64,000 bases of DNA from Atriophallophorus winterbourni (Eukaryota > Platyhelminthes > Trematoda > Plagiorchiida > Microphallidae), in contig JACCGJ010023775.1 of the NCBI GenBank assembly GCA_013407085.1, forward strand, positions 34,640-98,639, read 5' to 3'. The notes under the pieces are model-generated. The model made no database searches, was not told where the DNA came from, and worked only from the letters and a program-made list of their open reading frames with translations. Shown piece after piece: positions 43,936-54,400 of the stretch. The position numbers and the translations under genes are program-made. The first letter of the stretch is position 1; each line of letters starts with the position of its first letter.

Positions 43936-44195
43936 CTGGAATCTCACTACCATTACTATTTCTATGCTCGTGGCATTGACCACGCGAGCTGGGAAGAACT
44001 CGCTAGCGACCGCTCACTTTGGAGGCATTGTGTAGAGCGTCGTCTGCAAGCTGAGAAGGAGCAGATACAGCTCTTGGCTGCTGAACACAGATCACGCCGC
44101 CGGCGTGTAACTGACGCACTACAACAGAGTTCTGACCATCGTTGCAAGCGCTCTGGGAGAGATTGTTCGTCCCGAATCAAAAGCTGTAAAACATG
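43936..44195 (+). mobile_element. Second RTE-type C-terminal fragment, plus strand
   Basis: The plus-strand frame reads ARGIDHASWEELASDRSLWR, then RRLQAEKEQIQLLAAEHRSR, then TDALQQSSDHRC, stopping at 44193. Its reverse complement is recognisable at 47570-47740, the 3' end of the RTE element there. It sits tail to tail with the fragment at 43590-43935. Confidence 0.55.
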
Positions 44196-44233
44196 AATAT
44201 ATATATATATATATATATATAATATAATATATA
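44195..44233. repeat. AT simple repeat
   Basis: ATATAT run just past the RTE 3' end; RTE-type elements commonly end in simple repeats. Confidence 0.75.
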
Positions 44234-44459
44234 TTACCCATCCATTTGGACATCATTATCAACTCTGAGTATTTCGACGGACTTAGGGCTGATGAGTAGT
44301 CACAACCAACTGAAAATCAAGCTCCAAAGTTATTAGTTCTGAGAGTGGCAGATTATATTGTACTAAGATCTCTAAAAGTAAACATAAAAATTTAATTTAG
44401 AATCCCAAAACTAGATGAACCACTGATCGAACACTGCTAAAATCGTGACTACTGTGCAT

Positions 44460-44565
44460 AAATTGTTTTTCAGTGGCGTGATAAAATTACGTTGAATCCA
44501 CGCTCTTCTCCAGTAATTTTTAAACGGAATTTGTCGCAAATTTCAAGACTGACGTGGTCTTCCAA
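44460..44565 (-). pseudogene. Relic of exon 7 of the micro-exon gene (third copy)
   Basis: The plus strand shares AATTACGTTGAATCCACG with 56807-57023 (one difference in copy 1), with recognisable flanks. On the minus strand the remnant reads FRLK, then GFNVI as in the functional exons, then meets a stop. It lies beside the hammerhead SINE array, and no other exon of this copy was found nearby. Confidence 0.6.
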
Positions 44566-44778
44566 CCGATCTAATCTCCTCGTCAGGTCTTTCACATTAG
44601 TTTTTGCTGTCTCCTTCTCGACTGGTCCGGGCATGACGCTACTCAATGTGTCATTTAGGAGAGATATCCATGAAGACTTAATCGCGATCGGTCAAACGGG
44701 GGTCGGTAGCTCAGGCCGTAAGGCATGAGACTACAATATTGAAGGTCCGAGGTTCCAGTCAAACCCGAAACAGGATAT

Positions 44779-44823
44779 GCACTGCTGATGAGCTCTAATA
44801 AGAGCAAAACTCGAGTCCAGTGC
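44779..44823 (+). ncRNA. Hammerhead ribozyme motif, unit 1 (core mutated)
   Basis: Same 45-nt layout as unit 2: GCACTG, CTGATGA, GCTCT-AATA-AGAGC, ACTCGAGT, GTC, CAGTGC. The invariant G of GAAA at 44806 is A, which should abolish self-cleavage. Confidence 0.75.
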
Positions 44824-45197
44824 TTCCATGTGGACCGTTTGTGATATGCTTGGTAATATTTCGAAATTTGTACTGATTGTAGACACGAAATCATGAACAA
44901 TTCCTCCAAAACTCCCTTCAACAACAACAATGCCCGTCAGATCTAACCAGTGTTAGCCTACACTGTATCTGATGGGAAGACCTGACGAGGAGATCAGATC
45001 GGTTGGACGACCACAATAGTTGTTGCTGGCTCCTTCTCGACTGGTCGGGTATGACGCTACTCAAATGTGCCAGTCTGGAGAGACATTCATGAAGACTTAA
45101 TCGCGATCGGTCAAACGGGGGTCGGTAGCTCAGGCCGTAAGGCATAAGACTACAATGGTGAAGGTCCTGGGTTCGAGTCAGACCCGAGAAAGAATAT

Positions 45198-45242
45198 GCA
45201 CTGCTGATGAGCTCTAATAAGAGCGAAACTCGAGTCCAGTGC
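45198..45242 (+). ncRNA. Hammerhead ribozyme motif, unit 2 (intact)
   Basis: Stem I GCACTG/CAGTGC (6 bp), CTGATGA, stem II GCTCT/AGAGC with loop AATA, GAAA, self-complementary stem III ACTCGAGT, cleavage after GTC. All core positions match the consensus. Confidence 0.85.
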
Positions 45243-45559
45243 TTCCAATGTGGAGCGTTGTGATAAGCTTTGTGAATATTTCGAAGGACTTGGTACTGAT
45301 GAGTAGACACAAAAACACGAACAAACTCTCCAAACACCCTTCAACAACAACAATGCCCGTCAGATCTAACCAGTGTTAGCCTACACTGTATCTGATGGGA
45401 AGACCTGACGAGGAGATCAGATTTGTTGGACGACCACAATAGTTGTTGCTGGCTCTTTCTCGACTGGTCGGGCATGACGCTACTCAAATGTGCCAGTCTT
45501 GAGCGACATTCATGAAACGCACAGATTGAAGCTGAATTTTAATTTGTTAATAAGGGTAT

Positions 45560-46170
45560 ATCCTCAAAGACAAAACTGCGTTGAATGTCATGTTGAGGTT
45601 ACGCATACCTGATGTGCGGCAATAACCCCGAAACAGGTCGTGTTCTTTTGTTCTGCTTTTCAAACGTTATACACAAATTATTAGGAAAATATTATTATCC
45701 AAATGTTGATTTATCGTCGAGTTCGCGAAATAAATCAGTTAGGCACACAGTATGATCTTGCATTCAAATGTCACTTTACGGAAACGAATACCTGTTGAGC
45801 GACAATAATCGCGAAACCCGTCGTGCGCTTCCGTCCTGCTATTCGAACTTTGTATACTAACAACGTGCTGTTATGGGAACTTTGCAATAATATTCCAAAC
45901 TGTTACCTCTGATGCGTTGCAACTACAGTAGGACTTTGCTCAATCCACACATGAAAGCTTAATTTCAAGTTGCAAATGGCGTTTTATTCTAGAATTCGCG
46001 TAATAAATGGTTTAGCACAAAGTCAGAACGGCGTTCGAATGTCAGGTCACGAATACGCATACTTGATGAGCGGCAATCACCTACTTTTCGAAAGTCCTAT
46101 ACAACTCATTAATAAAATCTTATATAAAACAAAAATTAAATTTCTCCAGCTCCTCCTCACTAAACTAAAA
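45560..46170 (+). repeat. Second hammerhead-like tandem repeat family (three copies)
   Basis: Repeated module AAATGTCA..., then ACG(A)ATACCTGATGAGCGGCAA type core, then GCGAAAC. Cores at 45609 (CTGATGT, GAAACAGGTC), 45792 (CTGTTGA, perfect GCGA/TCGC stem II, GAAACCCGTC) and 46073 (TTGATGA, then truncated). Spacing 183 and 281 bp. All three carry core damage. Confidence 0.6.
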
Positions 46171-46199
46171 TGAATTATATTGAGATCTACTACGTCAGG

Positions 46200-47370
46200 T
46201 TCCGCACGTAATAATACTACTTGTGTGGCGGTTCATATTTCAGTTCTATCCATGGAAGAAATGTACCGTATTATATTGTTGAGCTCTCTCCCAAAACGTT
46301 GAACGCGTCTTAGTACCATTTTAACTTGTACTTCAAAGTCGAGAAAAATTTGCGGTTTCCGTGTAGTATCCTTCTTTTCACTATTACGTCAAATTCAGAA
46401 TGTGAAAGTAACGGCAACTTCCTCCTATCTTTGATTACATATCTTCGTATTCTTGATTGTAGGGTCATAAGCTTTAGCTTTATCCGCATCACAACGGCTT
46501 CTCCATTTCGGAAACAAGCTATCACCCTGATCAGTCATCGCATTCGTGTATTCCAATGTGGTTTTCATTAGACTACAATTTTCAACAGTAGGCACGTGTT
46601 TCACTAAAGGATGCTGACTACATATTTTACTCAGTCGTTTGGTCAATCTTACATATACCGAATCACTAGGTGTATCCTTAGACGTAACATTTGCATAAGT
46701 TCTTTTCCTTCCTGACTGTTGATCAAACAGTGTCAGGGTCGAGTAACGTTCGTTGTATCAACCATACTAATGCTATTTTGTAAACGGTTTGTAGTCAAGA
46801 GAGCTACGTCCGTGATCGTGCTCACGTAAACGAAATGCACGCAAGCCTGCTCCATAGATAGGTGGTGCTTGTCCTCTTCAGAGTTTGTGTTACATTCGAT
46901 CTCCCCTCCGTCAAGCCCATTATTGATTCATGTATATGCAGATACGACTAAACGCTCCGTACATCCGTGCCAATAATTGATGGTGGAAGGCATATCTTAC
47001 ATAAGGTGAAAATAATATTTCACGAAGTAATTTGAAGCCATCGATATATCTCTGGTTTCAATGGTCTACAACTAGTATGCATCCACTCCAAACATATTTC
47101 CCGGATGGCCGGTCACTTCATTCCCAGTCAATTTATCTTCAGTCACTTAATCCCCAGGGAAGGTATTTACGATTAGATTTAAGATAAGAAATTAAACAAA
47201 TATGTGCAATGACTCTTGAATATGATACAAGTAGCAAAGTTCGAAGGACATTCATGTACATGGGAAACGAGTTTTGGTTCAAAAGCAATCGTTAGGCACT
47301 CTAATGGCATTACCTCAAAAATTGCTATCTCACGGACACTAAAAAGGCTTCAAAACAGTATAAGAAGGAA
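46200..47370. other. Mostly unassigned; one minus-strand open frame
   Basis: The minus strand from about 46760 to 46425 is open for some 110 codons: RKRTYANVTSKDTPSDSVYV, RLTKRLSKICSQHPLVKHVP, SLMKTTLEYTNAMTDQGD. Composition looks protein-like, but I recognise no family; a retroelement ORF1 fragment is possible. Confidence 0.3.
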
Positions 47371-47372
47371 AG

Positions 47373-47420
<48 letters not shown>
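47373..47420. repeat. Compound (AC)n(AT)n microsatellite
   Basis: ACACAC run passing directly into an ATATAT run. Confidence 0.85.
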
Positions 47421-47424
<4 letters not shown>

Positions 47425-47559
47425 ACAGCCATTATTCCGTTCTGTCTGCAGTAATAAGAGGGGCGCAAGGGATCACAATCAGCTGCGGTCGAACAACTGA
47501 GATTGGGAAAACAAGTTGCGCTTTGTAAGTCACGCGGTGGGTAGTCTTGGTCCTATCTT

Positions 47560-50500
47560 ATTGACCCTATTTGAAAAATTTTCTCTCGAAGCGCTTGCAA
47601 TAATAGTCAGAACTCGGTTGTAGGGCGTCATTTCCACGCCGGCGGCTTGAATTGCCTTCAGCAGCCAAGAGCTTCATCTGTTCCTCCCGAGCTTGCAGAC
47701 TTCAAGCTATGCCTCTAAAGTGAGCGGTTGAGAGCATGTTCTACCCCCCCCCTCACGGGGTCAATGCCAAGCGCTTTCATATCACTTTTACAAACGTCTT
47801 TCAGGAAATTTTTAAGATACGATGGGTGCTTGAAGGTAATCATTCACCTTCTGTTCGTGTCTTGCGTGGGTAGTCCAGGTTTCACTCCCGTATAGTAAAG
47901 CATTTAGTACGTACACGCTGTATATTATCATCTTTGTCTTTACAGTCCAATCGAGGTTACCCCAAAAACGAGAGTTCAATCATGATAAAATGAAGGCTAC
48001 TCTGCCAATCCGCTTATCAATATCTGTGTCTAGCGAGAAGTTATCCGCAATGGTTGAACCAAGATATATGAAAGATTTACTGGCTCAAGCTGACAGTTTT
48101 TAACATTGATGATTTGAGGCGATACAGTCACTTTACCAAGGATCTTGGTCTTGCTCATGCAGATTTTTAGTCTAAAGTCATTGCATGACGACAGAACGTT
48201 AGCGATTGGAGGTTCTCTTTTGAGTGCGTAATGAAGGCTGCATCGTCGGCAAACAGCAGGTCACAGATTAGCAATTCCCGTGCTTTGATTTGTGCTCTCA
48301 ACCAGTTCAGGTTGAAAAGCTTGCCATAACTTCGCGTGCGTAGGTAAATGCCTTCTTTCCTCGTCCTGAAAGCGTGCTTCAGAAGCACAACAAAAAAGAT
48401 ACCGAACAACGTGGGATCAAGAACACACCGTTGTTTGACGCCTCGGCAAATTTTAAAGGCTTCTGAATTGCAACCGTTAAAATGGACTGAGCCTTTCAAG
48501 CCTGAGTGGAACGAAATAACGAGTTTAAGCAGCCTTGGGGGGCAGTCTATCTAATCAAGCATTTTGAATAAACCCTCTATGCTGACGTAGTCGAATGCCT
48601 CAGTTAAATCAATAAAAACAATGTATAATGGCATACGCTGTTCCCGACTTTTTTCTTGAAGTTGTCTCAGGGAGAAAATCATGTCAACGGTTGATCTTCC
48701 CTTGCGGAGGCGACATTGAGATTCGAAGTAAATTCTATCTGCTAAAACTTGTAGCCGGATCTGTAAAACTATAGCAAACAATTTGCCTACAACATTCAGA
48801 ATGGATTTTCCTCTGTAATTATTGCAGTCGCCTCAATCACTCTCATTCTTAAATAGCGAGATGATCTTCGTGTTTCTCGCACTTCTCAAGGAACAAACTC
48901 CTCCTGCCAGCACCGAGGAAGCAAATGCTGAAGATGTTGTAATAATGCTGCTCTACATCATTTGATGGGCTCAAGTAGAATTCCGTGATCACCAAGGGCC
49001 GAGGGCCAAGCCATCGATTGCCCTTTTGAGCTCAAGTGTAAGGGGCATCTAGATATTCAATGGTCGGCAACCACTCAACATTGTCAAGTACATGCGTAAA
49101 ACCATACTGTCCCTAAAGTAGAGAGAACAGAAGTGCTCTATCCATCTTTCCATCGGTTGAGTTTATTCGACAATATGGTTAACAAATACAGACTTAATGT
49201 GGCCGTTTTAAGTTTGTTTGGACCAATGGCTCATTTGATCCCATCATACATACGTGAAAATCTCAAGTATACGCAGTATTTTGGATATTGAGGCTAATTT
49301 CAGTCCATTGGTCATTTGCACATCATCTCGCAGTCTGTTGGACCTAAATTCTAGCTGCTTAGAACGATGATGTTACCCACGGACTTAATGTTGCGGTTTT
49401 GTTTGAAAGAAAGTGTTAGTGACACAAAGATTGAACTGTGTGCACATTTCTAAAAGGCGTTGTCCATTTTCATTGGTTCTAACTACACTGAACCTTTCGA
49501 GACAGTTTTGCCAAGACTCGTAATCTGCACCAACTCTGGCATTGAAATCACTCAATACCACTACACAGTTTTTCTGTGGCACGATATTGAGTAATGTTGT
49601 GAGGTTATGATGAAAAAGCGTCTTTTTCAGCAGGCGAAGCAGAGAGCGTTGGGGCATAATCGTTGACCATATTAATGGTCCCAGTAATGCACAACAGATT
49701 TAAAGTCCAAATCCGTTCGCTCCCACTGCTGCTCCGTTCTGTTACCAGTGTCTGGTAATCGCGTCTCTTGCAGGGCAGTTACGTCGATATTCGCCTCATT
49801 AGCCCATTGTTAATCACGGCTGACTTTCTTACACCTCTGATATTTGAGACGTTGTCATGAAATCCCGGAAGCATGGACCGGACGTTCCATGTTCCCAGTG
49901 TCAGAACTGACCATTGTTGGTTAGTATTTCCAATTCGCTGGTTGGGAAAAATACAGTCTGCTTGTCGGTTGATTCCTAATCTCATGCACCAAATGAGGAT
50001 GGCAGACGGTGGCGAGACGGCACCATATTGACTGGGGGCTGTCCACCTTGAGGCGGGCGGTAGCCTTCCAATGAGAACTGAAAGTCTCTCCCACCGTCGA
50101 AAGCAGTCTCAGGCGCTTACATTTGAGCCAGTCGAGCCATAGCTTTTGACCGGTATCTGCTGCTTCCCGTGTTATTTTCCGTACAAGGGGAATGGAGTAT
50201 CTTATCCATTGGTGCGTTGTGATGTACGCCAGTGCCATTCAAAAGGGAGAACTAGCTGTTGCCCATGCAGCAAGTGCTCTCTCTATACGGCAACACCATA
50301 ACCAAAGAAACAGCTAAGCTGATTCGTTTAGACAACGATGCCGTAGCAGGAGTTGACAGGACAAAGTTTAGTAGAACTGCGGACTACCTAACGGAACTCG
50401 GGCTTCGGATGTTACCTCGAAGTTAACTCCTGAAGCCTTTTCCATGATTGGATGTAGCCACAAGGCAGTGGAGGTTTGAGATAAAGGTTTTTCTTTTCCT

Positions 50501-50640
50501 TAGTAGAAGGCCTTCGTGGACTTACGAGCTCCACCTGCCCGAATCAGCTGGTTGGCAGAGACTATATGAGACGCGTGCCATTGCAGCATTTTTGGAATTG
50601 GGAGCTTATCCCCAAATCGGCCCGGCCGTGACAACCTCGG
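47560..50640 (-). mobile_element. RTE/SR2-like non-LTR retrotransposon, near full length, dead
   Basis: Minus strand, 5' to 3': LTLGTWNVRSMLPG (49900-49860), the start of the AP-type endonuclease; VVLSDFNARVGADYESWQN (about 49560); RT with GRSTVDMIFSLRQLQEKSRE and YIVFIDLTEAFDYVSIEG (48781-48551), FKICRGVKQRCVLDPTLFGI and DLLFADDAAFITHSKENLQ (48499-48167). FADD is intact but the frame is broken many times. The 3' end, 47560-47740, matches 43980-44150. The 5' end touches duplication unit 2. Confidence 0.8.
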
Positions 50641-51164
50641 AACCTAACTTTTAATATAATTTGCAAAATTTGAAAATGTCTACGAGAAGACAATTAAACG
50701 GATTCGAGAATTTCATAAATATTACGAGACATTGTTTTTAGATGAAGATAGTTGGTGTTTGAACCATAATACGTAGACCAGATGATACATTTTTGACGAA
50801 AATTGTTGCAAATAATCTAATCGAAGCATTTACTCGAAAATCAATATCATGCGAGTCGAATTCCTAAACATGTGAGAAATATGGTTTGACAAGTTAAGTG
50901 GAAAATCAGATGGGCATAGGGTTAGATAAACTGGCCGACATAGAGAAAAACTGTCTAACAAAATTTCTGTATTTGTAAAATTGTGCAACAAATTATAAAA
51001 TAAAGTGAGGTATTCCAAGTAAATCCGATTTTTCGCATTAACTAAGAAAAACAACTGGATAATCAACCGTGAAAAGCATGTTTATGCTTTTGCTTATTAA
51101 CTCGCGTTGAAATGAACAAAACAAAAATAGCACTTCAAGTATGATTGTCCAAATAAAGAAACTG

Positions 51165-51404
51165 TTAAATGTAACATTCCCTCATTCCGTATTTGTCTTT
51201 CATTGGCAGACGGATGAGAACCATATTATTGCGCGCACTCGAGACTAATTTTGCTTTAAAGAGCATCGGTGTGTTCCAACCGGGTGGTTTATCGGAGAAC
51301 AGAAACGAGACCTTGAAATCCACTTCAACGTGAACCATCCCAACGTGCGCAGAAACGGCGACACAAGAAACGATGTCGTTCATTAGTTGAAACATTCCAA
51401 TTAC
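51165..51404 (-). CDS. Copy 2 terminal exon (240 nt with stop)
   Basis: Counterpart of 10614-10859. GTIAEQ of copy 1 is replaced by VSAH, an in-frame two-codon difference; the C-terminus reads KDKYGMRECYI then TAA. Confidence 0.78.
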   Translation of the reverse strand, partial: VIGMFQLMNDIVSCVAVSAHVGMVHVEVDFKVSFLFSDKPPGWNTPMLFKAKLVSSARNNMVLIRLPMKDKYGMRECYI

Positions 51405-54400
51405 CTGTCAGAGAAATGATTTGACATGAAACATTATTTTACCTGTTGATTCAAATCGTATAAATGATACATGGCAAGCGATAAAAACGGAAAGATATAT
51501 TCTGATTGATCGTAATCGATATTTTGTTGCGTTCGACACAATCATCGTAAAACGTATTGGTATTAACTGAATCAGGATTTTGGAGGAATTCAGCGTTATG
51601 CATTATTGGTTTCTCGCTGAATGTTAGTCGCACAAATTGTGATGAAATCTCAGACAAACCAGTTTGGGCTTGTAAGTCACAGCTTCATATTATACGGATC
51701 CGGATCGTACTACCCTACTTAATGAGTGCATACGACACGAAACCGGTCGTGAAGATTGTGTGTTATGGAAGTGCCTGCAAATAAACAAATTTTAAGTCTC
51801 AAACTGTAACTTTGATTTGGATTCAATTAATTCAACCATAAAAATATTGACTGAAATTCTGGAAAACATGCTTCGATAGAATATATTATTCGATCTTATT
51901 TTTTAACAACATTTAATGAAATGATTTCAGTTAAATTTGAATTTTGAACATGAGTACAATTCGAACTTTCTGATACAATGTCATTCAATACAGTTCAATT
52001 CTAAAGGTCTGAGGATCATAGAGCTTTACAAAATCCACAGAATAATATTGGAACTTCGAATGATCTCACAAGCAAAAACGTGATTTGGAATAGCGATTCT
52101 CAGAATAACTCAACCAGATGTCTGCATAGATATTTGCACAATGATTGAGTATATTTGATTTACTTTTACAGATCGGTAGAGACTTTGTGGGATTCAGAAA
52201 TATTAGGGTTCACAGAACCTTTACTGTGATGATGATTATCCTAACCAATGGGATACACGGCGTCACCTGTGGATTCAGTCCTAAATCAACGTATATCATT
52301 GGACAACATACTGTAGCCTACTAGTTCATGAGTTAGCAGTATCCCTTAAGTAGTTGTGCTTCCAATGTGCTTCGTAAGGCCATAACTCCTCGTTTCACTA
52401 TGGACTGCTTGTTCGTAATCTGGTAAAGGAGCTTTGGAGTTTGCACGAGTTTAGACAGTATATCAGTTTGGTACTACATTTTGTCGTTAGAAATAATTGT
52501 AGTAACATGTTTCTTGACGTTTGAAATGTATCCTACGTTAATTCGTTGGTTAACTAAATCATCAGTCGAATCGAATTTATTAAACATTCACATAGAATTG
52601 ACTACATGAACAAAACGCACTTCGTCACATATTCCCTTGGAAGTTGTCTTCGAGCTTTGATAAATGGCTGATAGTTCTTATGAAATATAGAAAAGAATTT
52701 GTGTAAGGTTTATTACACTATTATCACAAAAATGTGAAAAAACTCAAGATCTAATCGAACTGTGTTTGTGTTAGTATTTAAGCATCGATGGTGTTAAGGG
52801 CGTTTTCGTTTAAACAGTCCATATTGCATTCTCTTGGCTCATTTTCTGTTAGCTAGCTGGAATCAAGGAACATATATGAATTTTGATGTTATTATAAACA
52901 ATATCGTTTCAAGCTTTGACCTTGTATCACTAGGTGGACGTTATCATAAAGTACACCAGTTAATGTTTCCGATTATTGCACAACATAGCAACGTTTCTCT
53001 CATGTGTATATATTTCGTCAGTTCACTGTTAGATCAGTCCTGATCAGTTACTTAGTTGAAAAATGTTCATCTGTATACACGTAAGCAAATTTCTTCATCA
53101 CCACGGGCTTAATAACTCTTACTTTTGTTTGGATACATGTGATTAAATAGTTAGTTTATAATAACCTTAACCAACCGTACGCCACACGTGCAGATCTTGT
53201 GTAGTATACAAATTCAATTTTTACAAATATAGTTTTTATATAATGTTTAGAAACATGGATTATTCATCACAGATTTTATGAATTTGCCACGGAAATATCG
53301 CTCGTGCTCCCGTTTTACAATGTGAATACTGTGAGTAATCAGCGTCGCAAATATGCTCTAAAAGGTTTTGAATTTATCACTCATGGATTACATACGCCTT
53401 TTGAAATTGAGAATTAGGAAACATTCTGTAGCTTAGTTATTTGCTAATCATAAATTACAAATGTTATTCTTTTCTTGAATGTGTCCAAATATTTGATGTA
53501 TTTTGGGATGTTCCACATTGATACCGTACACAAATATAGCTTGAACTTACTTAAAATATCCTTTGTTCGTCCCAAATAATCTGGAAGTAAATCGTCAGTA
53601 TGTTTTTTGCTGCAATAATTTTTTATTCGTGGATTAATGCAGCTTTTCTAACATATGCATAGTTACTCAAATATTTTACAATCCTAAAGCGATGGGACTC
53701 ACATTCGCAAGGGACGTCGGTAATTTGCCAGGCATTCACGTCTTCTTCGGTCAGCATCGACAACATTTTATTGAATTCGAGTTGATTAGAATATTCACCT
53801 CGATACTCTGACTTCAAATCAGCCGGTCGAAATCGAAGTTGCAAGAACGCGTGATTTGATGTAGCTCGGGTGATTCCCGAATCCAGATCGTCACAATTTA
53901 CATTCAGATGTTTTACCGTGATGAACAAATGTTTGACCTAGAGCAATTCATTAAAGCAGTATCAATAATCCAAGTTAGATTCGAATAAACGTGAGCAATG
54001 TCTTGATGTGTTCAGCAAATATGAAGTAAGACATTACGAATGATCACACCAAAATATATTCTGCCGAAAATAAGCGAAACTGTTAACTTACATAACCACA
54101 AGCTGATCCAGTCACAGCTAACCACAATGAATCCAATTCCAATTGCACATGATATACTATTGAACGAATAAGAGGAATATTTGTCATGAAGTTTTTACTT
54201 CGGCTGATAAAAAATAAAGGCTAGTTTTCCAAGGAAGTTGTACATATACCAGCGGTGCTATCAATTGCAAGTAAGATGTGACGAATTTAACAGACGTATC
54301 TATATAATGAAACACGCAACTGTGAAGTAGAAAAATACATTGACTGACTAAATTCGGATGTTGCGGGTGTCATTAATTCGTGAAAATAGCACAGATATGT

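Larger units (their letters stand above)
44600..45515 (+). mobile_element. Sm-alpha-like hammerhead SINE, 419-bp tandem array (about 2.2 units)
   Basis: Equivalent points recur at 44609, 45028 and 45447 (TTCTCGACTGGTC...GCATGACGCTACTCAA), spacing 419 bp. Each full unit holds a tRNA-like pol III promoter followed about 20-25 bp downstream by a hammerhead. The A box is GGTAGCTCAGGCCGTAAGG and the B box GGTTCGAGTCAGACC (best in unit 2, 45170-45184). Short inverted homology occurs just left of the array (44535-44590). Schistosome Sm-alpha repeats are known for this combination; the unit here is longer than I recall for that family. Confidence 0.8.

Noticed and set aside
44700..44765. Functional tRNA gene
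   Set aside because: A and B boxes are present, but the sequence does not fold into a full cloverleaf with a clear anticodon arm and is part of the repeated SINE; it is tRNA-derived at most.
52834..53043. 69-codon plus-strand frame in the last-but-one intron of copy 2
   Set aside because: The matching stretch of copy 1 (about 12950-13150) is full of stops; chance open frame.
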